A DNA stretch of 64,000 nt from Chlorops oryzae (taxonomy: Eukaryota; Arthropoda; Insecta; Diptera; Chloropidae). This document shows, piece after piece, positions 46,206-56,292 of this stretch. Location: positions 51,561,783-51,625,782 of the forward strand of contig CM035806.1 in NCBI GenBank assembly GCA_020466095.1. The letters are read 5' to 3'. The notes under the pieces are model-generated. The model was not told the DNA's origin. It searched no databases and worked only from the letters and a program-made list of their open reading frames with translations. Position numbers and translations under genes: made by a program. The number at the start of each line of letters is the position of its first letter. Within the stretch, counting starts at the first letter, position 1.

Positions 46206-46640
46206 TTCATCAAATACTGGTCGAAAGTTCGTATTGAAAATGGCATTTCTTTTAATTAAAATAAATACAACCTCCTTTCTAGTAAAATTGGCTCACTTTT
46301 TAGTTGCTTGGTGCTTTTGCAATTCTGCAGGTGACAAACTCGTTTAAGAATTTAAATCAGCTGTGTATTTCGCTCTATTATAAACATTCCCAATTCTTGC
46401 AATTGAAATGTTAAAAAGAGATAGATTATTTCCTTTTCCGTTTCCGGCCATTCACCGAAAATTAAACGACATCCACTCCAGTGCTGCCAATATGTTTATT
46501 AATTTTTTGGTAAGTTTAGGGAGTTCACTAGCAATTTAAAAAGCGCCGGCGTTCCTTTCTTTCTGGCGCCCCGATCGGTCGCCCCACCCCGACCACCCCA
46601 AAGGCCGCTACTGAATACAGCCTACGGCAGATGATTCCTG
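46206..46640. other. Non-coding spacer
   Basis: No gene or repeat boundary recognised. Confidence 0.45.
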
Positions 46641-46880
46641 GTAGTAATAAGAAAAACTTAGAGAGCTTGCCTTACAATCCAATGTCGCCGGGTTCAATCC
46701 CCACTCCCGGCGGGCGATGGACTTTTTTTGTTTGAATCAGTAGATAATATGCCATATAAATTATATTTTAAAAGCTTAGAGGAATAAAAAGTTTCAACCG
46801 AACTTTTCATGCGATAAAAGCAGAACATAATGGTTCCAGCGGAACTCATAGCAATTTTCAAAAGGGCACATACCATGCGA
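46640..46880 (+). mobile_element. tRNA-derived SINE fragment
   Basis: CCGGGTTCAATCCCCACTC is a box-B-like region, but the upstream part does not complete a tRNA. The downstream body (GGTTCCAGCGGAACTCATAG) resembles AGTTCCAGTGGAACTTATAG at 53171-53190, so both belong to related SINEs. Confidence 0.5.
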
Positions 46881-47534
46881 TTTTGAAGACAGCATAGAAA
46901 TTTTTACTATATGACTGGCGACTGTTTTCTCCTCTCCGAGTTGAACCATTTTTTCGTTAAAATTGGCCTGAGTCTTTCGAATCGTAATATTTCCACAACT
47001 ATTTTGCCGCCTGCGTCAGGGCTCGAGAACCTGGGCACTTCAGATTGCTGAGCGCTCGCGCTACCCTCAACTAGGGATGCTCGATATTGGAAAACTATCG
47101 ATTTTGATATCGATACTATCATCGAAGTACCAACATCGATTGCCGATTTTAATCGCAAACAAGTCATCGATATTTATGGGTATTTCCACAGAAAATGACC
47201 CCTCACAGCTCAAAATAAAATTGCCAAATTTTAATTTTTTTTCGTTAATATTACACAAAATAAATGTATTTTTCATTTACCGGAAGATTTACTTTCATTT
47301 TCTTTATAATAACAAAAATACGCAACTTTGAATTTGGTACAATGTGTGCGATTTTATTCTCATGAAATGCACGGTCAAATTTAGCCCTTCGTCAACAGTT
47401 TTCTAACGGTAGTTTATGAACAAAACAAAAACGAGCTGAAAGATGAAAGTTTTCTCAATGACCACCAAAAATTTTAAAGGCGAGAAGTTAAAATTAAACA
47501 TTTTGTGAATTGTTTAAAAATAACCTTACTGAAT

Positions 47535-48704
47535 GTAACGACCGTTACCCTTAAAGAACAAAAGTTTTTAGATTTTATCGTAATTATTTTAAACGAATTC
47601 ATTTTATTGTTGCAGAAAGTATGAAGGTAAGTAAGATGAAGAATTTTCTAAGGCAAAATTAGCGTCAAAAGCCTCCTATGATTTCTTAAACATTTTTTTA
47701 AAGATGTAACGACCGTTATTTTTTTTTTGGCGGTTTGTATTTGAACTGTTTTCGTCTTAAATAATTGATTGGAATCTTACTAATTTAGCTGAAAAATAAA
47801 CGTTTTTAATTTATGCTTTGCAATACAAGACTTTAATGTTGACATAACTTGGACTTTATTTGCATCTGGTCATGGAAAGGGTCCAGTATATGGTATAGGG
47901 GCCTCCGTAAAAAGATGCAATTATGTCCCGGCAAGCAATTATACACGCTGCAAAAGAAGCCTTTAACTTCTTTAAAGCTAAAAAAAAACATGGGATGGTA
48001 TTGCAGTATTGAACTCTGATAAAGACAAAGTAAAATCCGAAGCGGAACTTTAAAAAAAAATGTTGGGAAAAACATTCAGAAACAGCATTATTTTCAAAAA
48101 GCGAACGTAAATTCAGTGCAATCAGGCTTAACAGGCCTATCAACTTTAAAAGTGAACAGCCTTAAACGCTTATAATATAACGAAGTTTATTCTTCACCTG
48201 ACAGCGAATAAAATTATGCAAGTAACCGAATACTCTAATTTTACGCTATAGAAAGGATTTTCATTTATGTGTTTCCTTTTTGGTTACAGAAAGTAAATTA
48301 ATTTAATCACCAAAATCGTTTGACTTTTTGTAATGTAACGACCGTTACCTTTTCAAGACATTTTTGCTATTGGAAATAATTTAGTTTGGTTTGAAAACAA
48401 ACCCATTCCTACAATAAAACGTTTCGAAGAATTTAATAAGATTTTTTACTTGGCACATTCTGTGCAAAATTTTACACAAAATGATGTTAATTTCCGAAAT
48501 TCGAAAACAACACATTTATAAAGTAACGACCGTTACCTTTTCAATGGTCGAAAAAAGTATTTAAGTTAGTGTTTTTATGAATTCCTTGGATAGCTACGGA
48601 TTCGTGAACTTTCGTAGGTTCGAAATTAAGAAATTCTCGTGGCATATATGCTTTCGGTTGGAATTTTATTTAAGAAATCTCCGAAAATCGGTAACGACCG
48701 TTAC
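47535..48704. promoter_or_regulatory. Cluster of five GTAACGACCGTTAC dyads
   Basis: The 14-bp near-palindrome (arms GTAACG/CGTTAC, spacer AC) occurs at 47535, 47706 (last base changed), 48335, 48523 and 48691. Surrounding sequence is not conserved between copies. Each half resembles a Myb-type AACGG/CCGTT site, but a transposase-binding role is as likely. Function is inference. Confidence 0.6.
47841..48006 (+). pseudogene. Frameshifted transposon ORF remnant
   Basis: The frame from 47841 reads DITWTLFASGHGKGPVYGIG and ASVKR, resembling a W..FA.SHGKG..DGIGG..KR motif seen in many insect transposon-derived proteins (from memory of the family, not a search). It then shifts to a second frame including SRQAIIHAAKEAFNFF before a stop. 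It lies inside the hAT element 47072-49864; only a short piece survives. Confidence 0.45.
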
Positions 48705-48768
48705 TTTGGAAACACCCTTATATAAATCGATACAAAACTTCATTTAAAAATGCCGCAATTCTTTAATA

Positions 48769-48973
48769 CAGTGTACTCTCTCTTACGCGGACACCCACGC
48801 GACCGAAAAATATATCCCTTTAAACCCCGGTTTCACCAAAGCTATAAGAGGATTGTCCGTTTAAGAGGAAGAAATGGAAAAATTTCCAAAAAATGTTTAC
48901 GTTCCTCAAAAAGTGTACGTTTAAGAGGGGCGTCCGCTTAAGAGAGGTGTCCGCAACCAGCATTAGTACACTG
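48769..48973. mobile_element. pogo/Tigger-like MITE, copy 2
   Basis: CAGTGTACTCTCTCTTACGC at the left and GTACACTG at the right, TA on both sides, with internal CGCTTAAGAGAGGTGTCCGC. Nested in the hAT element. Sister copy at 11814-11988. Confidence 0.8.
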
Positions 48974-49930
48974 TACCTTTGGTTGAAAAAAAAAAAAAAA
49001 CCAATGCATTACGCATTACGAAATTAAAAAAAAATAATTCAATCAAATTCTGTCTTTACGCATTTAAGTACAATATATTTACTTTTTTTTCATATAAAAG
49101 CACATTTGTCCTGATCCGTAGCGCTTTAAGCTTTGAAATATAATAAAGAATATATTTAAGTTTGTTGTATTCATATGCATACAGAGAGTTGTTTTTGCAA
49201 TTTAACTGTGAAAGTATATGATGAGCTTAACTTCTCTTTTTCGTCGATAGCGAATCAACAGATTCCTATATTTGTTGCATTTTTTGGTCCCTTATTCGGT
49301 GACTCTTTTTTGCAACGAAAGTTTTTATTCTAAAAGAACAATAATTAATTTATTAATGTGAAAATTTATTTTCAAGCGATGCTTGAGAAAATCATCTATA
49401 AGCGACTATTTGCTGACGTACGTTTCGACCTACCGTCTGGGGTCTCATTAGAGCAATTTTTACGGATTGACTGACTATTGAGTCAAATTTCGGTTTGCGT
49501 ATTAAACTACCTTTGACTGCAATTCATACCCTTGAATTGTAGCATCAGAATATATTTGTTAACAAACTGAGTTGCTTACAAATGATTTACAATGTACCTA
49601 CAACTGAAATTTTATCAAGTAAATATACATGACAGAGGTCAATGCTTTTAGGCGGCATGGCCTGGTAGCGATATTGCGCGTTGTTCGTACTTCCAGAAAT
49701 TTTAAACTATTTGCAGGTTAGGTTATATCAGAATTGTTAAACATCGATCGAGGGGACACCGATGATGCAATATATGTTGTATCGCAACATCGATATTAAA
49801 ACATCGATGCCGTAACTGTGAATATCGATGATTATCGAACATCGATGATCATCGAGCATCCCTACCCTCTACGCCAAAGGAAGATCTCATTCGCGAGTGC
49901 TACATTTATTCTATTAATGTTCGAGAAAAT

Positions 49931-50620
49931 CTTACTATACACACCTCGTATGTATGTATGATATCTATATAATACCTACCCTTTAGGGATCACAACTAAT
50001 TTTAAATTAATGGAACAAATCAATCATTAAAGCAGTGATGATGACCAAACCTATACGTAAACATTCATAATTGTGCGTGTGAATGCGCTGTGATTTGCAT
50101 TGAGGAAGTTTGTTTTCTACACACACGAACGCAGCCGACCGGTATTCGCACGAATCGGTATACGCTATACGTGTGCTGCGTCGGCAAAAATCGGTCTCTC
50201 AAGCACATGTGCTTGAAAAATCGAAATTTGGCCGACACCGATTTAAAGTGACCATTAATTTAAAATCTGATTTTTTCTCATGGAGAAAACTAACTTTTTT
50301 AACATGGCGATGTCCTACGGCAAAGTCAATTGTCGGAATCTGCATAGCTTTTAAATTAGTTAAAAATAAGTTTATTGTAAATTGATATTATTTTAGTTTT
50401 TCTTTGAATGATTTCAAAGTTGTTTATTTCAAGTTAAGTAATTGAAAGGGAATTCTTTAAAAAAAAAATAAGAGAGATTTCCGAACTATCCGATGTCGAT
50501 GAGTTCAAATGCCCCGTTCAGGTAAACTTTTTTAATTTTTTTTTTTTTTTTTTTTTTTTTTTGAGAAAAAGTAGATAATAATATACATACCTTAAATTTA
50601 AACAATAATCAACAAACTTA
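49931..50620. other. AT-rich non-coding DNA
   Basis: No gene or bounded repeat recognised; long poly-T run at about 50533-50563. Confidence 0.5.
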
Positions 50621-51320
50621 GGCTGAAAACACACCAGATTAGTCAAAACGAAACGAAACAAGCTAGTCAAGAAAACGTGTTTCATTCCAAAACACACCAA
50701 TCGAAACGCAAAGTCAAAAACAAAACGTTTGGCTTGGTGTATTTTAAGACGAAACGAAATTTATTTTGCGGCTTGCTATTTAGTATTTTCCAAGATGTGG
50801 TCTGATTCGGATGACGATGTTGTGCCGATATTAATTTTATTATTACAAAACTTTGAGAGAAATAATTCATTGCATTTACCTGACATACAAGATTTAACAT
50901 TTCAAATTTAAGTAAAGGCGCTTGCGAAATAAACGTGTCACAAATTAAGCAGAATGTACACTGAGGGAAAAACTGCAACTTAAAATCAAATCCGAGCCAT
51001 ATTAATTCAATATGTTTCAATATAGAAGAAAAATAATACCGAAACATATTAAAGTAAAAATTTCCAACTTTGATTTGATGTAGTTTCCATATATTTCGTG
51101 GAGTATGTTAAAGTTGCATTGATTTGAAGTTGCACCATATTAATTTGAGTTTGTTTTCATATTAATTCATGAATTGCGTTGAAATTTACGTTGCTACCTA
51201 TTGAATCAATAAGAAACGTTATTAAATTAATATGGAGACTCTTCACACAGATAAGATCCCCTTATTGAACAGTTTTTTTTTGCACTTACATTGATATAAT
51301 CAATCTAGCAAGCTGAAATC

Positions 51321-51562
51321 ATATCGCGCGATGGCGTAGTTGAAGTGTGCTAGACTTGTAATCTGGAAGGCCCGAGTTCGAACCCTGCCGCAAGCCAAAG
51401 AATTTGTGGAAAAATGGAGAATAAAAAAACAGGCAAGTAAATTTTAAGGAAAAATTACGGGGAGCAGAAAGTAAGTTGGACGCGAACCAATAAAACAAGT
51501 TGCTTTCGTCGGGTCTTCCAAAAGTCACGCACAAGCACGTTCAAGAAATTCCTATAGAATTC
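51321..51562 (+). mobile_element. tRNA-derived SINE, family 2 (plus strand)
   Basis: GATGGCGTAGTTGAAGTGTG (box-A-like) and CCCGAGTTCGAACCCTGC (box B) are spaced as in a tRNA, followed by a 160-bp body ending CAAGAAATTCCTATAGAAT. Matches 14557-14790 in reverse. Confidence 0.8.
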
Positions 51563-51700
51563 TTTTTTAAATTTTTTAAGCAAAAAAATTATGGTAAAAT
51601 GTTTTATTTCTAAGTTTTTTAAATAATTTAAATGCCTATAGGCAGAAATATTGAGGAAAATCGGGTGAGAAAAAAGGATGCAGTTCGCATTACACTAGGC

Positions 51701-52236
51701 TAGGGATGCCAATTTTCGTCATTTTTGTAATCCCGGGATTTCGGGATCTTAAAAAAAAACCCCGGGATTTTCGAGACTAATCCCGTAATAGAATCGCATA
51801 TGTACTTCAAAAGGAACATCCAATAATTTGCCATTTCTCATGGTACGGCTTTAATTTTTTTTGACTCTTTCGATATTGAGTCCTTATAAATTGTAGCGTC
51901 GTTTTTCGAAATGGAGTCAAACATGGAAAATACGTAAGAAATTTTTTTGAGTTGCAACTTACTTCTACTGTAAATGCTCATGGTCGGATAAATATGGACT
52001 TTCTTCAAATTTGGACAGCGCGGTACAAGCTTAACTGAACATAGAGTCAGCTGTTTATCTTGCATAAATAAGTGTTGCATGCGTGTTCTACTTTAGATCA
52101 AATGTCACTTTATTACAAAGGGATTTTGTTAAGTTTAGGTTTGCTTAGGTTAGCTTAGGTTTGAATGTGGAAGAAAAGAAATGTATCCCGGGACTTACAT
52201 CCAGTGATCTCGGGATTTTCGGGATTGGCATCCCTA
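51701..52236. mobile_element. hAT-like MITE with TCCCGGGATTT arrays, perfect 8-bp TSD
   Basis: Ends TAGGGATGCCAAT and ATTGGCATCCCTA are inverted. CACTAGGC is duplicated exactly (51693-51700 and 52237-52244). Subterminal repeats are CCCGGGATTT/TCGGGAT. Confidence 0.93.
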
Positions 52237-53174
52237 CACTAGGCCAATTCACAATTCATGCTAATTCAATGTTTAATGTGCTAATTTGCTTTTTTTATAT
52301 GGAGTTTGACAGCTGTAGCACATTAAACCTTAAATTAACATGAACTGTGAATTGCCCTACTGAATTAGTTTTAGCTCTTATTGGTATATTTTCCAGGAAT
52401 CTAATTCTCGAGCAAATTGTATACAATTCTGCACAAAATAAAAGGCAGTAAAGTCGTGCTCAGTTCAAATGTTAGGGTGTCACTCTGAAAATCTGAAGTG
52501 CCACATTCCACTTTAGGTATTTTTTTCATAGACGGTTTATTATCAAAAATGATTATTTACTATGTAATTTAAAGGATTTATTTATTTTGTAAAAGATAAA
52601 TTAAAAAACAAGCAAAAAAAATATGTAAATTTGTGTCTTCAACAGTAAAAAATTGTTTTTCTGCGGTTGGTTAATCGAGACCTTAATCGGACATTTAGAA
52701 AATGGGCCTCAATCTCTTAAAAAATGTTTAAATAATATATAATTGTGAGACTGGCAAGCCTCCATTTCGCAAATTTTGTTTTTGAAAAACAACGGGCCAG
52801 CTATCGACAACCAAGCATGACTTTCGGTTTTGCTTTGTTTTCTTCGTTTCGTTTGATGCGGTGTGTTTTCAACCATAAGAATGCAATGCAAATAATGACA
52901 ACCGCTATGACTAAAGACGTTTTTGCTTCATTCGGTGTGGGTTGAACGTATGCAAAGCCGTGTATTTTCGGCAACCATTCGTAAAACGCAGCAAACGAAA
53001 ACAAGGCGTTTTGTTTTGACTAATTTGGTGTGTGTTGACCCATAAGGTTCAATGTAACATACTGTTGTTTTGCAAAACCGAAACAAACATTTTGACTAAT
53101 CCGGTGTGTTTTCAGCCTTAGAGGAATCGGCCTTCAACCAAAGTTTTTAATCAAAATAATAAATAAGCAAAGTT

Positions 53175-53430
53175 CCAGTGGAACTTATAGGAGTTTTTCA
53201 AAGAGCTTGTGTATGACGCTTTTGAGGAAAAGAATGGAAACTTCACTGTATGGTTGGCAGCTTCTTTTATCGTCCATGAGATAATCAAATGCTTCCTTAA
53301 AATTTCATATTTATCTGGTTATTTCAATTCCCAATTTTTCCACATCTTATTGCTACCTGCGACAGGATTCGAACACCGCCTTCGGACTGCTAAGCGCAAT
53401 CGCTATGCGCTACGCCACGGAGAAATCGAA
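53175..53430 (-). mobile_element. tRNA-derived SINE (minus strand)
   Basis: On the minus strand GTGGCGTAGCGCATAGCGAT (box-A-like) and GGTGTTCGAATCCTGTCGC (box B) are spaced as in a tRNA. A body follows, ending near AAGTTCCACTGGAAC. A full cloverleaf with matched acceptor arms is not seen, so it is not called as a tRNA gene. Confidence 0.68.
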
Positions 53431-53465
53431 TACATTCAGATTTAATAAGTTTTTTATATTAAAGT

Positions 53466-53961
53466 CAGGGACGTGAACCGGTTTTGAATCGAACCCGTTT
53501 TGAACCGGAAAACCGCTTATATCTGCTGATGAACTGAACCGAAGTTTTTCAAAAATGCTTAAACAGAACCGAAAACCGAACCCCTTTTTGTAAAGGTTCA
53601 GGGTTTCATTTTTGCCTGCAACCATGCATATAAGTCGCTCCCATAGGCCAAAAATAAAAAAAAATCGAAGTCGATATTCTTATGAAATTCGTCGCGATAT
53701 CATCTCTAATATGAGTAAGGTAACCACCACTAAATTTTTATTGTGCAAACTTTTACCCTAAATGGTAAAAAATTGCGTTTGAAGTGGGAACACGTGTTAA
53801 GAATTTTTTTCAGTTTGAGAAATTCCCGAACCGATGAACCGAACCGAAACCCCGGTTCAAAGAAGTAGAAAAACCGGTTTGACGAACAAACTCAAAAGTT
53901 CAAACACGGTTCGAACCGTCGAACCGAACCGGGCAAATTTTTCACCCGGTTCACGTCCCCG
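53466..53961. mobile_element. hAT-like MITE with GAACCGAACCGG arrays, perfect 8-bp TSD
   Basis: Ends CAGGGACGTGAACCGG and CCGGTTCACGTCCCCG are inverted with one change. ATTAAAGT is duplicated exactly (53458-53465 and 53962-53969). The subterminal regions are made of GAACCGAACC/GGTTTTGAACC repeats. Confidence 0.93.
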
Positions 53962-54064
53962 ATTAAAGTTCTTGTATGTAATCTCAAATAATTGATTTTC
54001 AACTAATTGTAGAACATATTTTTTTCTATCTGATTGCCTAAATTCTGATAGGATACCTATATAC

Positions 54065-54518
54065 TAGTGATGTTACGAATGTGGTTTTTTAAACATTCGC
54101 GAATACGAATGCGAATGCGAATGTTCAGTTTTAAATTAAGCGCCACTTATCTATGATTTGTTATTGAGAGCTGAAGTGCCGTGTAAGCCCCACATATTTT
54201 CTGTTAGAGTGCTGCCCAATGATTCAGAAAAATAAGTTATTTAATTAATCTGTTTTCGTAAAGAAAATGAATTTAAATTTGTTCTCCAAGCCTGTTTTGA
54301 ATAACTTTTAAATATTGTTTTGAAATCTACATATCAATATACATATCAAGTCAATCTACATAAAAGAAAACTATAACATCCATAGGATTTATATATTTTT
54401 CGGACGTTTATATTCGCCAAATATTCGCACAAAATTTTGCGAATGCGAATGCGAATACGAATGTCCTGAAATATTCGAATATTCGCGAATACGAATGCGA
54501 ATATTCGCAACATCACTA
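54065..54518. mobile_element. hAT-like MITE with CGAATGCGAATA arrays, perfect 8-bp TSD
   Basis: Ends TAGTGATGTTACGAAT and ATTCGCAACATCACTA are inverted. CTATATAC is duplicated exactly (54057-54064 and 54519-54526). The subterminal regions consist of GCGAATACGAATGCGAAT repeats. Confidence 0.93.
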
Positions 54519-54599
54519 CTATATACATATAAATATATGCATTTTGGTTGAAAAAGTCGAGAATATTGAATGAGAGTTGATGAGGTATTCGATATTTTA

Positions 54600-56290
54600 G
54601 AATTGATTGCATCAGGGAGAATTTCACCCAAATGGTAATGCACTTGCATTATCTGGTAGTCGATTCAGGATTCGATGTTGTTCGCATGCATTCACCATTT
54701 CGCTGCTGGGTAGTGTAGTGTAGTGTAGTTTAGTCGTTTTGACTGACTCTTTGCATTTAATAAGGGAATAAATATCGGCTTCTTCCTCAATGCACACACA
54801 GGATATTTTTGGCTTCTTTTTTTTTTTTTGCATGTACAAGTCTCCAATCCAATTACCAATAAACCCCGATCTTTTGACTACTCAATTGCCAATCACAATA
54901 TTTTACCTAAGCTACATATCCCATCCCAGTGTTTATTTGTTGGCTGTTGAGCAGCGGCGCAAATGCTAAAATGGATACTTCATTCAAAAATCGAATGGTT
55001 CCGTCGAGTGTTCATTTCGTTTAGACTCTTCTGTTGATGTTTGATAGGCATCTGATCTATTTTCCTTTTTCGTTTTCGTTATTTTTATTTTATTCTTTTT
55101 GCTCCCATCTAAATATTGCAACGTTTGCTTCTGTATCTTCAAGCCTAAAAGCATGCTTCATACGCTTTGCCTTCCGTTTAATTATTTATTTTAAAAAGGA
55201 AAATCGAAATGCGCAAAAAAGTACACCGAGTCGGAATGTTGGCACTTTGAAGTACTATTCGATACTTGGTTTCTTTTTTATTTTATTTTATGTTATTTTT
55301 TTTTTTTTAATTTTGATTTTTTTCTTTTTTTCTTTCTAGCCGTTATGGGGGTTGTTGAGTCCTTGCTCTTTGCAATTCCTTGTTTTTTGTTTTTTCGTTT
55401 CTTTTTAATTGGAAACGGTTCTGTGCACTTTCACGGCAAAAGAAAAAACAGAAAACGGCTTAAGCTTTTAGGGGAAATTGCAATGTTGCATACTTTCGAG
55501 CGTTAATTAGTTGACATTTCCGTTTAATTGAACTTCTAAGAGAGATCATGTATGCATTCAATTGGCCCCCACGACACAAGTGGCGCGACTTCGTCATCAA
55601 TAAATAAATGACTGGGTAACACCACGACAAAGTCAAAGTGTCAATTTTTACACCTTTAAATTGCTCGATGGATGTCTTTGATTGAAATGAAAGAAATACT
55701 CATTGGGAATTATTGAATGGAAAATCGGAGACGGGTCGCTTGTTTTTTTACACCCCTTCATGTCTCTATATGAGGCTTTATGTATGCGATATAATAGCGT
55801 AATAAATTATTACTACTTAATTGAAATTGAAGATTTTTCTATTACAATTACTTGTCGATGACGATTGATAATAAGGGGGGAGAGGGTCTAAAATGGTAAA
55901 AAAAAACAAACATGCTAATGTAATATATGGACGGCGCCTAATTGTAATGGAAAAAATTTTGTAATTGGACTGCCCAGGTCTGCTAACTAACACTGTGCTA
56001 GTTCAAAAAACCGTCAGACGACTTTCATATCTAGAAATAATAACTAAAGCACGCTGAATATGAGATTGATTTTTTGTGATTGGCTCTGTTAACGGAGAAT
56101 TGCGCGCTTAAAGCTTGATTCCTAAAGTATGCAAGCATAAATTGGTTTTTTACTTAAAACATTTCACTTGGTCCAAAATACGGGGTTTGAGCTTCAGAAC
56201 TCTCAGTTGCTAGCCATTTGCTTTCCCATTACACTGTCTTGCCAAAAAACATCATAGCTCTTAAAGTTCCTTTTGAAAATATATATAAGA
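54600..56290. other. Non-coding DNA with TAGTG repeat and a solo MITE end
   Basis: A short TAGTG pentamer run lies at about 54711-54730. Poly-T-rich DNA spans 55040-55400; the frame there is Phe/Ser low-complexity. At 55950-55982 a single end TAATTGGACTGCCCAGGTCT of the MITE family at 4506-4792 survives alone. Confidence 0.5.
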
Positions 56291-56292
56291 AC

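Larger units (their letters stand above)
47072..49864. mobile_element. 2.8-kb Ac-type hAT element, decayed
   Basis: Ends TAGGGATGCTCGAT and ATCGAGCATCCCTA are exact inverted repeats. Flanking octamers CCCTCAAC and CCCTCTAC differ at one base, an 8-bp duplication typical of hAT. Subterminal DNA is rich in ATCGATGTT and CGATATC motifs. It includes a broken coding remnant (47841-48006), five GTAACGACCGTTAC dyads and a nested pogo-like MITE (48769-48973). Confidence 0.85.
46910..49930 (-). mobile_element. tRNA-derived SINE, family 3, split by a hAT element
   Basis: On the minus strand the SINE starts at about 49930 (GTAGCACTCGCGAATGAGATC, as at 26150). It is broken at the box-A region by the 2.8-kb hAT element 47072-49864 and resumes with GAGCGCTCAGCAATCTGAAG and a box-B-like region near 47010-47035. 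The split point is duplicated as CCCTCAAC/CCCTCTAC. Confidence 0.7.
50621..53117. mobile_element. 2.5-kb PIF/Harbinger-like element with nested insertions
   Basis: Terminal repeats of about 28 bp beginning GGCTGAAAACACACC and then (A/G)GATTAGTCAAAA, flanked by TTA (50618-50620 and 53118-53120). Both subterminal regions have repeated CGAAACGAAAC motifs. A short frame from 50795 (MWSDSDDDVVPILILLLQNF) may be the start of a lost transposase. It hosts a SINE (51321-51562) and a hAT MITE (51701-52236). Confidence 0.82.

Noticed and set aside
51330..51400. Possible true tRNA gene
   Set aside because: Box-A-like and box-B-like motifs are present, but acceptor arms do not pair and a second copy with the same 160-bp tail exists at 14557-14790, so it is a SINE.
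53360..53425. Possible tRNA on the minus strand
   Set aside because: No complete cloverleaf with matching acceptor stem; continuous with a SINE-like body.
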